64,000 bases of DNA from Pezizomycotina sp. ARF18 (GCA_002224055.1 AZLU01000061.1:106289-170288), one strand, 5' to 3'; positions 1 through 11,699 are shown, counted from the first letter of the stretch. Made by a program: numbers and translations. Notes: generated by a model not told the origin, from the sequence alone.

Positions 1-499
1 CTTCCTACTCTTCCTAGCGCTATCGCCCGGCCCTCCAACGACCTCGATCCTGTCCAAACAAGTTCCCCATCTACATGAAGCTTTTTTATAAGAAAGAAGT
101 ATATGAATGGATAGGAAGTCGCACAGGAAGCTACAACGGGTAGATCGATCCTCACGCGGAGCGTATCCATCGCGGGTTGATACCGCGTTCTCACGCTCTA
201 AGTACGGCACACATTTGCTCGTACATCCGCTTCCTATGGAACTTGGCCACAATATCGAATCCTGCTTGCGGTCGAAGTTGAAGCCTTCTTTCCCGTGACC
301 GAGGGGGAGTCGTCGATGGCGGAGGCCGCGGGAGTATTCTGGGAGCCGCTCGCAGAGCGGCAGTGACAGCTGCATCGACAGTGCTTCCTTATTTTTGCTC
401 CTGTTTTCCTTGGTTTCGTCACCTTCGGCTGTCTCGGTGGGCTTCTCGCCCCCGTTTATTTTGGTCAACGAAAGTCTTAGGAAGAACAATGATATAGAT

Positions 500-1990
500 T
501 TGGAAGACGAGGAAGCGTTATCCGCTTCCGAGTCCGTTCCTCCTGTGGCGCGGAGAAGTCGCGTTGGACGGCGGGGCTGGGGGGATGGGATGGGCGTCTT
601 GAGCACCTCATACGCCGCCAGAGTGAAGCCGAACTAGGGAGAGCTGTTCGCGTTCTCTGACGGAAGGTCTTGGGGAGATGCGACGACAGCGGTTTCGGTG
701 GAGGTGAGGGATTTGGAGAGGGTTGGTGGTTGGGGAGGAGCTTGAGTTCCGACAACTGGAGTGCTTGTCGGGACGGGCGGCTCACCGACGGGCGTGATTT
801 TTTCGGCGACATTCACAACGACAACGTACGCCCCTATGTGCTGTGCGTGTAATCATACGCACGCGGGCTGAGGGCTGTTGTGGTGGTGTTGCCGCTGTCG
901 GTTGAGTTAGCACGCCTACGGTTAACATTGACGATACGGGGACGTGAACGAGTGGCCGGCTCCTAGCATCCAATCGTAGTAAATGGGTTCGTCGGTTCGG
1001 ATCTTTTGCGCCCATGCCCGTGCAGAGGCTCATCAACAGGGCTGTTGTATGGGTGGCCGCCGCTCATCATCACCCCTTAAGGGTTCGGGTGACGATGTCG
1101 GCAGACGCCGACTGTGATTTTTTCGATGACATTTGGAACCGCGGTGACGGTGGTCTCGGGAGGCTGGTAGCTGAAGCTAGCGAGGAGAGTGGACAGCTTC
1201 GGCATGTGCTTCAAGTGAGCGTTGGCAGCGCGTTGATGCGCACCAATGGAAAAGCGGATTTTCTTGCTGGAATAGGAGCTAGCAAGAGACTGAGGATGGG
1301 GTGAAGCGCTCGGGTCGGCTGCACATTCGGGGAGCGCTTGGAGACGCCACCGTTGTCATTCTCATTGAAGATGTTGGGACAACAACCTTCGGAGCGGAGG
1401 GATTCTTAACTAGGGCTCCGTGCTGAGTCTTGGGTGGCTCGACCGGCAAGTGGGGCTTGCCGGCTGTTTCATGGCGTGATATCATGCCGACGGGGGTGAT
1501 TTTTCGATGACATTCGGCAACCGACAGGTTACTGCCAAACTTCGCAGGAACGGCCGTTTTACCAGCACCGCCGGCACCCGTCGATTCCGATCCTGGCTGG
1601 GACGGCCGTGACGCGACCCGCCTCGACTACCTCGGATCCTGCCGCTGCTGGAACTGCAGTTGAAGCAACTGCAGGATCCGGGGTCGGTCTCGTCATGTAG
1701 ACAGTGGTGCAGCTCGTGACGGTGATGACTTGAGGGACTTGTTTTCCTTAGCGCTTTCTCCGGAAGCCCGTCACGAGAACATACATAGATGGAGCGCTCA
1801 AGATGGGCTATGAATCAGGTGAGCGCTTGGAAACACAGCCGTTCTCGTTCTCCTTGAAGATGTTGGGGATAACAATCTTCAGAGCGGAGGGATTCTTAAC
1901 TAGGGCTTCGTGCTGAGTCTTGGGTGGCTCAACCGGCAAGTCCTACTTGCCGGGCCGTCGCCATCGCGTGATCACATATCGCGACGGAGA
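500..1990 (-). pseudogene. Decayed inverted copy of the C-terminal Val/Thr-rich region of the AA9-like gene
   Basis: Read on the minus strand, about 1535-1745 closely matches plus-strand 5330-5530 of the neighbouring gene. The shared words include the segment encoding ITVTSCTTVYMTRPTP and the later segment encoding AVPARIGID. The two copies face each other across about 2.5 kb. Further along the minus strand the motif NVxEKIT(P/V)VG recurs three times (near 1500, 1110 and 810), suggesting that the parent had repeated modules not all kept in the intact copy. The copy is interrupted by stops and frame changes and no start or signal peptide is visible, so I call it a pseudogene. A diverged paralogue with sequencing errors is an alternative. 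The first 499 bases of the window hold nothing I can name. Confidence 0.65.
1360..1953. repeat. Two direct copies of a ~100-bp unit inside the decayed copy
   Basis: About 1365-1460 and 1855-1953 share long identical words (for example gcggagggattcttaac and gtgctgagtcttgggtggct) with a few substitutions, at a spacing of about 492 bp. On the minus strand both read as a Pro/Val-rich peptide containing PVEPPKTQH. This is an internal tandem module duplication of the parent coding sequence. Confidence 0.8.
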
Positions 1991-2410
1991 ACTTAATGGG
2001 CCAGGTCTTTGCATAACGGGCTGGTCGCTACGCACTTGGCTGGAGGGGATTGCCGGTCCTGCCCGGTAGCACTGCCACGGCTTTCAACAGGCAGAGCCAA
2101 AACCACAGGGTCCTGTGAGGTAGTGACGTGATACCAAGCTCCCATCCGCACCCGCAATGCAAGGTCCGCTTTGAACTTGAGGCGCAAGTGGCATCGTCTA
2201 TATCACCATTGAGCGACATTCATGTTAGCATTAGCCCATTCATTTTAATGTAAGAAACGCCACGTGGGAGCAATGACGTAGAACAATGGGATAGGTAGAG
2301 CAGAATGCAAAAAAAGTGACAATAAAATAAATAGCAGATGGAAACTGATCGAAACTTCGAAAACGCCAGCGAAGCAGCGAAGCACGTGGTTCGTGGCATC
2401 GCCTTCCGCA

Positions 2411-2430
2411 TTTTTTTTTTTTTTTTTTTT
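2411..2430. repeat. T20 tract followed by A-rich DNA upstream of the AA9-like gene
   Basis: An uninterrupted run of 20 T is followed by an A-rich stretch of about 35 bp, 337 bp upstream of the AA9-like ATG. Poly(dA:dT) tracts of this kind commonly exclude nucleosomes in fungal promoters. That role is inferred from position only. Confidence 0.5.
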
Positions 2431-2766
2431 AGAAAAAAAATAAATAAAAATAAAATAAATAAAACTCCACCATACGATTGAACATCGGTGAACCTCAAAA
2501 CCCCTTCTCACAATCCTCCTCTTCCATCTTTGCAGAAATACAAACATCCAAAAAAAAAAAATACGAAATAAAATATCCCCTCTTCCCCATCCATCGCCCT
2601 CAACAGAAGTAATAAAGCAATCTTCAAGATATCAAAGCAAAAAGGAAAAGATAAGAGAAAGACAATAAGATAAAAAAGAAGTTTATCACTTACCCAAGAG
2701 TTTCCCTCGAAAAAAATAAATTCAAAGCCAAAGATCTCACAAGAACAGAAGGGGTCACCAGTCAAG

Positions 2767-5700
2767 ATGGCGTTCCCGGACTTCCAAAAGTTCCTCTTCA
2801 TCTTTGTTTCCGTCCTGTCCCTCATGCCCGCCCTCACCGTCTCGCAGTCCATTGCCGGTGTCCTCCTCAGCAATGGCTTCCCCATCTCCCGCGACTGTGT
2901 TTTTAAGAACGTCCAGGGCAAAGGGCCAGCTCTCCTCTCGACCTCTCGTCTTTCCTGTGGCGAATGGGCGCACAAAGGTCGCAGACTTGTATCGTTCTCA
3001 GTAAGTTGTAGCCCTTCCTGTGGTTGTTTTGATTTGCGTGCGCTTCTCGTCCCCACATTTCACCTTTAGCAACCACTGCACGGTGGTTGAGGTGGAGAGG
3101 AGGCAGCGGGCATTGTTTGACGGGAGTGTCCGGTTCTTCGTGGTGCTGACTTTGACTTGGGAAGCCAACCAAACGCTCAGCTTGAAGTGGTCTTTCCCTC
3201 CCGGCGGCGGCTTGGGTGATGCTGATTTAGGCCCTTGCAGTGTCTACATGAAGAGAGTCGACAATGCTCTCAAGGACGATGTTGTCGGTGGCGGCTGGTT
3301 TCGTATCGATGGATATGGCACTGACAAGAACGGCCACTTCTGTACGACCAACGTCAGGAAATCTGGCCTGCAGAATTTCACTCTTCCGCTTCATGATCTC
3401 CAGCAGGGCGACTACTACGTCCGCGCGGAGCTCATCAGTCTGAAGGATGCCACTCCAGAAATGAAGGAACCTAGGCTGTTTGTTGCGTAAGTTAGCTTTT
3501 GAATTATCTTCATCACTGCTTGTCTTTTCTTTCATTCAAAAGAAATTTTCATACCTTTGTTGCTCTACCCAGTCCCGGTCTCCCTGATGCGCTCGAGTTC
3601 TGAGGGATTGCTACCACCCTTCCCCTTGAGGCATCCAGCCTTGTTTAACTTTGTTCAGACGCTCGAATTACTCCCGTGGCTTTTCTGCGTCTAGGTTGGC
3701 TGTGCTCCGAGAAGCTCCCACATCTTGAATTATTCGCACCCGAAGAAGCTCTCTAGAGTGTTAAGGGCAGATGCAGAAAAGCTTCTGCATCCAATCTGCC
3801 ATGGGCCCCTTCCACCATATTCACCCCTTCGTATTCCCTCCTTGCAGGTTTATCTTGACGATCTTGAACTTGATGCCCTTCTTACCCCGAAGACGGCCCC
3901 TCCTCATGTTCTTGATCAGGATGGAACAGCCTCTCCTAGGTGAAAGATCACCACCAAACTTCGCCTCCCCCGAGTTGAAATTTGGCTTTGGAGGGAGGCA
4001 GCTCTCTCATGTTTGCTTCTCTTTTCGCAAGAATCCCTCAGCTGACACCAATATCCAGTTGTGCACAGCTTACCGTCAAGACTCCCGTCGGTAATATGCC
4101 CGTCAATGTGCCAACAATCAATATCCCGGGTCCGGAGTACTTGAGCACGGACACCCCCGGAATGGTTTCGACATCTATCCTCTGCGAGATAGCTATCCGG
4201 AGTACAAGTTCAATCCTGGGCCTCCGGTGGTGAACTTCCAGGATCTGTACGCGAAAGTCACTCGCACCCATACTTTTGGAATTCCAACCGGTCCGCTGCC
4301 GACGGAGATTCCTCCACCGGAAACTAGGATTTCTGGGGAGCCTTCATCAGCTAATATGTCCGAGCTGTCCACGGTCTCCAATGGTGCTCCGTCTGGAGGG
4401 TTGCTGAGACTTCGTCCTAGGTGGGCAAGTCAACCCAGACCCCACGGTTTTCCGAGTGCGAGGATGAGGCTCGTGCTACTCCAGAACATCATCAATCTCT
4501 TTCTAGCTCTTATTCTAGTAAGAAGACCGGCTTTTCCATTGGTGCACATCAACGCGCTGCCAATGCTCACTTGGAACATTTGCCTAAGCTGTTCCCTCTC
4601 CCCGTTAGATTAAGCTACCAGCTTCCAGGTTCACTATCACGACCGTGAACTGGGTTGAGTCTACGATGCTGGTTGGGTCTGTTCCCGCAAATAATGGTCA
4701 GCAATCTGGTTCAGGTAAAGCTTCAAAGGGAAGTGCTTACTTTTCTCCTCTCAACGTCGAGGTTCCTCCTGAAGCGCATGGAAACGTTCACGTCGTCACG
4801 GTCACCAAAACCGCCACCGCTTTTGCTATGGCGAAGCCGTCCGAGCCGGCTGCCAAGGAACCAGTGGACGTCGTCACGGTAACTCAAACGAACACTGTCT
4901 TTGCCGGCGGTGAAGCTCCAACCCCGACTTTGGCCTCAACCTCCAGCGCTTCAACAGACATCATTGCTGCAACCACTTGTCTTCCGTTGGGCGAGGCTCT
5001 CTGCATGTATCCTGAAGCTGCTTCGGCGCTTTCTTCAGCTTTGAACCTCTCCGAGAAGGTTGTCTGCACAGAGGGTCCGAAGCCGGACGCTGCTCCAATC
5101 TCCTTGGGCAACTTCATCGTTCCTCCGGGCTTCACGACGATCCCTAGCCCCTCTGGTGTTCCCATGGTGACCACTAAGGTTCCGATCTCGTACGCTCACT
5201 CCACTACTGTGGTGAGTGCCAAGACTGTCTGCATTTCGCTTCCGAACGCCGAACCTTCTCCGGAAGTTGCTGGACCGGTCAAGGTTGCGGTCGCAAGTGA
5301 GGCTTCTCCCGAGATCTCCGACGAAACTCAAGTCATCACCGTCACGAGCTGCACCACAGTCTACATGACGAGGCCGACACCCATTCCCACGGGCGGTTCG
5401 ACTACAGTTCCAGCAGCGATCCGATCCGAGGTAGTCAAGGCGGGTGGCGCCATGGCTGTCCCGGCCAGGATCGGGATCGACAGTGCCGGCGGTGCTGGTA
5501 AAACGGCTGTTCCTGCAAGGATCAGGGTTAATTCTGAAGTCAGCACCGCGGACTCTGGTGTTTGCTCAAAGACCTCGACTGAGGCTCCTCCTTTCTTGAA
5601 CGGCAACGTCCCTCGATCATCATCAACCCTCACGTTCTCCAGAGCCTCAAGTTCGGAGCTCGGTTTGGGGAAGAGGAGGACTCACCTTCGAAGGAAAACG

Positions 5701-5807
5701 GCAAGACGACGACTAGCATCACCCCATACGCCTTCTCCACCCTTCAGAGGAGGGTCAGGTTGCCGGTCCACCGTCACCATGGCCGTCGTGCTCATGGGGT
5801 CATGTAA
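2767..5807 (+). CDS. AA9-family LPMO-like secreted protein with long Val/Thr-rich tail; copper site apparently lost
   Basis: The start at 2767 gives a hydrophobic signal peptide ending in ALTVS. An AA9 fold follows: FPISRDCVFKNV, then GPCSVYMKRVDNA, GGGWFRIDGYG, GDYYVRAELISL, then CAQLTVK...INIPG and NPGPPVVNF. Introns are proposed at 3001-3069 (exact acceptor uncertain) and 3487-4058; the second joins ...RLFVA to CAQL in phase. After the domain comes a Ser/Pro linker and a tail with ITTV, VVTVTKT, VVTVTQT and ITVTSCTTVY repeats, ending near HGRRAHGVM. The reading frame breaks near 2960 (by two bases), 4163, 4415, 4607 and 5655. Every shift has the direction expected from bases lost in short runs, so the gene may be intact at about 800 residues. 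AA9 enzymes need His1, a second His in an SHxGP-like motif, and a Tyr in QFY. Here those positions read Gln, Asp (DADLGPC) and Phe (RLF). It is probably not an oxidase; carbohydrate binding is one possible role. Confidence 0.72.
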
Positions 5808-6916
5808 GATCGGAAAGCAAAGGGAGGGGAATAAAGATTTAAAAGAAGAAACAAGTTCAGGAGGTAAATGAGTTCTTTTTTTCTTTTGTATCTTTCTCTC
5901 TTTCTATATGATGCCTGGATCTTGATGATATCCCTTTTCATATACTTCTTTATGATCATGAGCTTCATGTATGGGGTCCAGTGTTAATGTTGTATTTTCT
6001 TCGTCTCTTTGTGGAAAATTTTTTCTTTTTAAACATATTGCTTCCTGTATGGATTGTTCTTTTGTGGGTTTTCTTTTCTTAATTGGTCTTTTAAAATGGG
6101 AATTTTTTTTCGCATCCTTTTTATTTATTTCCTTTGTAGAAATTCCTTTTAATTTTTCTCTAAAGACATTGGATCGGGCGTGACGTGCTTCCGGCGCTCC
6201 CGCCCTAATCGGGCGGTGTGGTAGGGTTTACCCCGCGCCGAGAAACCCATCCTATTCTGTATTATTTTCTTGTCTAAAAAGGGCGACCGGGGGCGATATG
6301 TCGACCTTTTTTTGCGATCTCGCGTAACGTTACGCGAAAGCCACGGCGAGGGGTTATGCATGCTAATTGGTCGATATATACAGGACTTCTTCCGGAAGGT
6401 TCCGTTGATCTTTGGGTGAAATTCGCCGGCAGGGTTGACGATGCTGTCCACTTGTGGGGTTAGGTGGTGTACTGGTAGGTTTGGTGCAATGCTTGATCAA
6501 TGCGCGATATACCGTTTCATGACGGCGTTTCTATACTTCGCGGAGCTGGTTTCGATGATACGATATTATACGAGACATAGGGCACGATAGCAAGACGCAT
6601 ATCCAATTTTCACGATGTGCACCAGTGTATAGAAGTGATGAAGGCGGTTAGATCGACTAAGCATAGAACTTCGACAGACCCCCAGTGTGTAATAGATCCG
6701 GTCCGTACGATCAAGCGTTGTGGCATGCTCCTTTCTTCGAGCGGCAGAGACATTCGATACTGTCCGTCACGAATTTTTTTAGACTGCAGGATATGCTCAT
6801 CTTTGACTAGGGCGATCATAGGACTTTTTCCATAACAAACAGGACAGTTTTTTTTTTTTTTTTGGGACGCACTATGGACGGCATTGGATATGACGTTCTT
6901 CGTAATCGCGCTTCAC
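5808..6916. other. Gene-free stretch downstream of the AA9-like gene
   Basis: T-rich 3' flank to about 6170, then a more GC-rich segment (6180-6480) containing an inverted repeat around 6200 (cgccc-taat-cgggcg) and the palindrome listed separately. No reading frame here has coding character. Confidence 0.5.
6320..6337. repeat. Perfect 18-bp palindrome
   Basis: The sequence tcgcgtaacgttacgcga is its own reverse complement. It could be a dimeric-regulator site or cruciform. No gene starts nearby, so no function is assigned. Confidence 0.8.
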
Positions 6917-7016
6917 GATATTTCTGGGATTCAGAATATTTCTGGACTTCTGCCATAATTCTGGGACTTTATGATATTTCTAGGCTTTTCGGTGTTTCTG
7001 GGGCTTCTAGGCTTTC
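6917..7016. repeat. Degenerate minisatellite, ~20-bp unit
   Basis: About five imperfect units of the type gatatttctgggcttct follow one another (gatatttctgggattc, gaatatttctggacttc, ataattctgggactt, gatatttctaggctt, gtgtttctggggcttct). The units differ in length and sequence, so the array is old. Confidence 0.65.
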
Positions 7017-7284
7017 AAAGATAATCTCCTTGGCTCAATCCGCGTCTAACTGGCTATTATACGGATAATCTGGAAAGCAATGAATATCTTGAGAATTCTC
7101 TACTGGGTTCATAAATGCTCGATATTGACCTCCGAAATGGAAGACATTCATCTCGTCGTTCTTCAAAGTTTACAGCTTGCATATCGTGGATAACGATATT
7201 CCTCTTAGATTTCCCTAGAAGGCACGGATAAGAAAAAAAAAGAAATAAAAAAAGCGGAACCATAGCCTTCAATTGATATTGCAA

Positions 7285-7446
7285 TTAAGCCACGAACCGC
7301 AACAATGAGGCTTTCGGTTCTGCGGTGCGGGAGCGCCTGAGGGCGGGCTCAACCTTCTGAAACCGGCGAATCCGCAATACGATTGGATCCTCTTGCAGAA
7401 CTACCGGAGCTAGTTCGAGCACGCGGCGTCGGATTGTCCCAGCCGT
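7285..7446 (-). other. Short open segment in a GC-rich island, unrecognised
   Basis: A minus-strand frame of about 50 codons ending in TAA at 7285-7287 reads smoothly (VLELAPVVLQEDPIVLRI, then a basic end). It lies in the only GC-rich island between 6.5 and 9 kb. No ATG and no family match are evident. It could be an exon remnant or chance. Confidence 0.2.
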
Positions 7447-8939
7447 CGCCTATCTACTAGTGCGCAGGAACAGCTGACAGTCCGGAACTTGAACCCAGTA
7501 TCTCAATGACGTCGCTAGGAGCCATTTTCTTTTTCAAGCCGGTGTGTTTGGTACGCTGGTAGGTACTTTAGTTCTCGCCCGTAGAAAAAAAAAAAAAAAG
7601 GCCAATAATAAAAGATACTGATCAAATTTTTACGAGAGCTGGCATTTCTAGCTTAGGCATAACATTCCGATAAGAAATGGTTAGAGCCCTTCTCCAAGGA
7701 GTGATTCAAAAAGACATCGGCCACGCGGTCCCGCTGGAGAAAATCATGAGCACTAAGCCGAAACATGGTGAATGGAGGATCATGGTCGGAGAACAATGCA
7801 AGACTGTCGATACTGGGACTCTCTTCTGGGCTCCTATTCAAAGGGAAACACATAGACGGAAGTGGCACGCGGAAATAATAAGGATTCTTGAAGGGTCAAC
7901 CTTCCCGATCCCACCCTGCAGCATTTCTGTGCCTGCGGAGTAAAGGCTATCCGGTGATGTCAATCGGCAAAATGACCTACTTCGCATTGAAGTTCCTTAG
8001 GCCAGGGTCCTTGATCAATAGCCAAAAAAAAAAAATTAGCTATTCGGGTTGCAATTACTAAAGATATTTTCCTATGATAGTATTGAAAATCATAGCGACT
8101 TTCGAGGACATTTTTTATTTCATAGGGGGGTTCGAACCAGACGCAGAACTACGGCACTAGGAGAAGAGAAGAACAAGCAGGAACACTACAATTGAGGGTT
8201 TTGCTGGACGGTTGCATTTCGATAATCTTCGTTGATAGACTCGGGTTTGAGCTCGATGATTGAAGATCGGCATTATAATCGAGACACTCCATAAACCATC
8301 ACAGGTCAGGCGCTGGTGATACTTCATCCCCGTGGACTGAGGGAGAGCTTAACGATAAACCGAAAAAAAAGTACGAACGGCTTCTATTTTCACGATAGCG
8401 GCTTTCTTCTCCTTTTTAATTTCAACATTATTTTATATCAAAGGGATTTTTCACAAAGAGAGGTTATTTTTCCTTCTCGCAAGCCATAAGCATTTTATCT
8501 TCCCTATTACTATACTCTCGCTTATGCTCGCTCAATGATATTTTTTTTTTATAAAAATCCACAGCATACAAGATCGAGAATGAGTTGCAGAATTTGCCCC
8601 TTGGAGAGTTGCGATACCAAGTAGCCCCGTGAGTGTGATTCGCACTATCTTGAGGGAACATACGCCCCGAAGGATTTTGTTACAAACAGAGGCAAAAACC
8701 TATAATTCTATCTATACTATAGCATTTGCCAAAGCTCCCCGCTGGTTTACCTTCACTTAGAAGACGTCTAGATCGTCATTTCGGGTAACTAGATATTGTA
8801 AGAACTGTGCTGTTTTTATCCACTGGAAGGTCGCACAAACTATAAGATTAACACGAAGATCAAATTGATAAAAGAAGCTTTGTTACATCTACTACCTTTG
8901 TTTCGATCCGCGGCGCTCTTTGGAATTCGGATAACCACC
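7447..8939. other. Gene-poor stretch
   Basis: AT-rich DNA with A and T runs at about 7585 and 8024. An 88-codon plus-strand frame (7677-7943) and an overlapping 71-codon minus-strand frame show no signal peptide or motif, and I do not support either as a gene. Confidence 0.4.
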
Positions 8940-9604
8940 TATACAACCGAGGACCTCAACCCGCGCTCGAAAAGACAATCAAAAGGCTCATAACGGAGAA
9001 GTTCAGGTCTTACGTAACGTCAGTCCGTCAGTTCGGTCCGCAGCTCGAGGATCTAACTGACGATGAGGCTTCTCTGTATGTGGTAGTAGTATTATTCACG
9101 AGATATTCTGTACAGCGAAGTATCTTTAGGTGTTCTCTCCCTACGCTAATACGTCGCTTTATTGGATATCCAAGTCATCTTTAAAAAAAAATTCTAATAA
9201 CAAACTAATAAAATGGCGCTTACGACAAAGTAACAGAAGCATCAGCATCAGCAAGGGAAAAGAAGAACCTAAAAGTACGAAGTTTGATAGCGATGCGATC
9301 TTTTCAACTGCTTCCACAGAGACAGGCCTTCCAACTACTTCAGCGTCAGTAGGGTTGCGGCGCCACCCCATAGTAGCTATGCAGCAGTAAAAGCGACGCT
9401 TTTATAGTCTGGTGCTACCTTATCCTAGATCAATCTCCGCCAGATTTCTCTCTTGAGTTCTGTCGATTAGTCGCAAAGCCGCTCAATTCCAATGCGTTCC
9501 CTTTGATGAACGACGCCAATATGGCCGACCTAATCGCCGGATACAACATCGAGGATAGTATAGAGCTGTATATTCCGATCGGGAATTATTGCCATAACTG
9601 TTAG
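8940..9604 (+). pseudogene. Two decayed coding-like segments, family unknown
   Basis: About 8940-9182 reads openly without an early ATG and contains TIKRLITEKFRSYVTSV and QLEDLTDDEASLYVVV. About 9377-9604 is open for 75 codons and contains FSLEFCRLVAKPLNSNAF and LIAGYNIEDSIELYIPIG, ending CHNC-stop. Amino-acid composition is protein-like and third positions are GC-richer than the flanks. Between them the frame is closed. I do not recognise the family. These are probably relics of one old gene, but chance cannot be excluded. Confidence 0.3.
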
Positions 9605-9735
9605 GCGGGACATCCTCACATGCACATCGCTAAAGAATACTTGTTCCTGGCAGGCCTAAAACCTGCAACCCAGCCGCGGTCCCAGCCGATGCGCAGCGAC
9701 AACAGGGGCGCACTCTGCGTTGCCGAAGACTGCCG

Positions 9736-10245
9736 GTGACGGATAGACCACCGCTACCGCTCTCCGTGCTGTTCCGAATGGTGAGGAGAATTGTAGTGGC
9801 GTTTCGATTGGACAAGAGGAGGAGATTACCTGGATATGTTCGAAGAAATGTTCGACTACGGGACGCGACAACTTACATCGAGGTTGCCAAATTTCCGTTT
9901 GAGTATGCCCCGCTATACCCGACGCGAACGCCGAACTGCACAACAACCTATGGTTTCGGAATTTCCACACGCCAGCTATATCTTGACCGCCCTGTTTATC
10001 ATGACGGATATCCGAACGAAATATTGCGGGTCCTATCGACAAGAAACTATAGACTAGAACTACCGAGTAGTGGCACCATAGTCATATGCCAACAGGATAA
10101 TTCCCAGCTCACTAAAAGCCACAGAAGAAGCAGCCTTTGCGGGAAGAAGTCACACGGCTTACCTGATATGGGCAACAGAACCACCACCACCTTCCCACTT
10201 TACGCGAACATTTTCATTAATATTTTCGAAGCCACTCTCGTGTAG
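9736..10245 (+). CDS. Hypothetical 169-codon reading frame
   Basis: This is the longest frame between the AA9-like gene and the phospholipases. It has a basic N-terminal part followed by TYIEVAKFPFEYAPLYPTR and YLDRPVYHDGYPNEIL. A second plus-strand frame (9836-10057) overlaps it and looks about equally plausible, so frame assignment is uncertain. There is no signal peptide, domain or neighbour to suggest a role. It may continue the decayed segments just upstream. Confidence 0.25.
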   Translation: MTDRPPLPLSVLFRMVRRIVVAFRLDKRRRLPGYVRRNVRLRDATTYIEVAKFPFEYAPLYPTRTPNCTTTYGFGISTRQLYLDRPVYHDGYPNEILRVLSTRNYRLELPSSGTIVICQQDNSQLTKSHRRSSLCGKKSHGLPDMGNRTTTTFPLYANIFINIFEATLV

Positions 10246-11428
10246 AGCTTCTAACGTGAAGGATATTCGTATGTGCCCTCTACGGTTTTTCTTTTGTTTA
10301 TACTACTTTTTTCATTTCCAGAGCTGCTGTTTATTTCACCTGCTTCTCTTCTTTTTTTTTTTTTTTTTTTTTTTGCTAATTCTGGGTTATTTGGGTTCGT
10401 GTCGGGTATTGGTATTTCAGATTTCTTATATCATGGATGTATACAAGATAAAGAAGGAGCAATAACTTGGGAGGCGGACATTAAAATAGGTTCTATATGA
10501 GCGTGCTAATCCAGACAAGTAGCTCCTTTCTAGGATAAACTCGAGGGTCCATTATCTTTTCGCGCCATAATTGAAACCGATCTAAATTTAACTCGAAGCA
10601 TCAATTACCACCTTACTAGTATCTCCGTGGTTTGAATGAATAATTGAAAGGAACCATTGGGGGCGAGGGCGGGGGAAGTGATCATAGCAACTTTTGTAGG
10701 ACCGAGAAAATTAAGCATAATGCATTGGCTGTTTTTGTTGCTTTTCACGGGTACTCGAAAAGCTTGCATGTCTGTAACATATAAAGCTGGTGTAGATTAT
10801 TAAGTTTTTACTATTATCCGGAGAGAACGCTATCCAGGGCAGTTCTAGCTATAGTAGCGTAGCGCAATGAGACCGATGAAGCAAGGAAGATAGTCTTCCA
10901 TGAATTTCTAGATGTTAGCCGAGAGCTTGAAAATGTGAACGACGTCACTACTTGCTGCGGCCGTTTCAGGCGGCGCCAAAGCTCTGTCATTGATGTTATC
11001 AAGTGGCGTTTGATGGAAAAGAAGAAGAGAAAAGAATAAAATAAAATAAGTATCCTACAATTTCATGGCCCGATCAACTGCTCCCACAACTTGCAAGCCA
11101 AATTAACCCTTGCTTTTATGCTTCGGCGCATTTTTTTGTCTTACACCTTGAGAGAGAAAGACTTTGAACAGATGACGTACCTTGAGGGCGGATACGACAT
11201 TCATGAACGTGCCTCATAATATCTCGATCCACTTGCAGCCAGCCTTTCATCCATCGTAATGACAGGCTCTCCTGCTGCAATCTAATAATGATATAATGAC
11301 TCGATTCTAACTCTCAAACTCATGTGACGGCATTTAAATTTACATTTAAGAGACCCCGTAAAGATGAACAACCGTAAAGAACAATATATATGGTAATGTT
11401 AAGGTTGACAAATTTATGAACAGATCTT

Positions 11429-11461
<33 letters not shown>

Positions 11462-11699
11462 GAGAAAAGAAAAGGAAAGGATAACAACCCACTCTCCATT
11501 TTTTCCATTAGCAGCTGTATCTTATCACACATCAACATTTGTAATCAACCCCGCCGAAAGTACTTTTGCAGAGCCAACGTTTACTAATATATTTAGTACA
11601 TTTATGCGATAAACAGCCCACCCCTTGACTACATGTATCCTTTCTTTTAGAGCACTTAACTACTTAACTACAGTAGAACAACATAACCCCGTCGAGCGT
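10246..11699. other. Gene-poor stretch with homopolymer tracts
   Basis: It contains a T23 run (10352-10374) and a T22-A13 junction (11427-11461). The word around 10955-10990 (cttgctgcggccgtttcaggcggcgccaaagctctgtc) resembles 12518-12550 (tttgctgcggtcgttcatgcgtcgccaagccctgtc), hinting at a weak dispersed repeat. No gene is supported. Confidence 0.45.

Noticed and set aside
7470-7500. tRNA-like B box (gggttcaagttcc) on the minus strand
   Set aside because: No A box at the right distance and no acceptor stem pairing.
8120-8150. ggttcgaacc word resembling a tRNA T-loop
   Set aside because: Upstream 60 bases lack an A box and cloverleaf arms.
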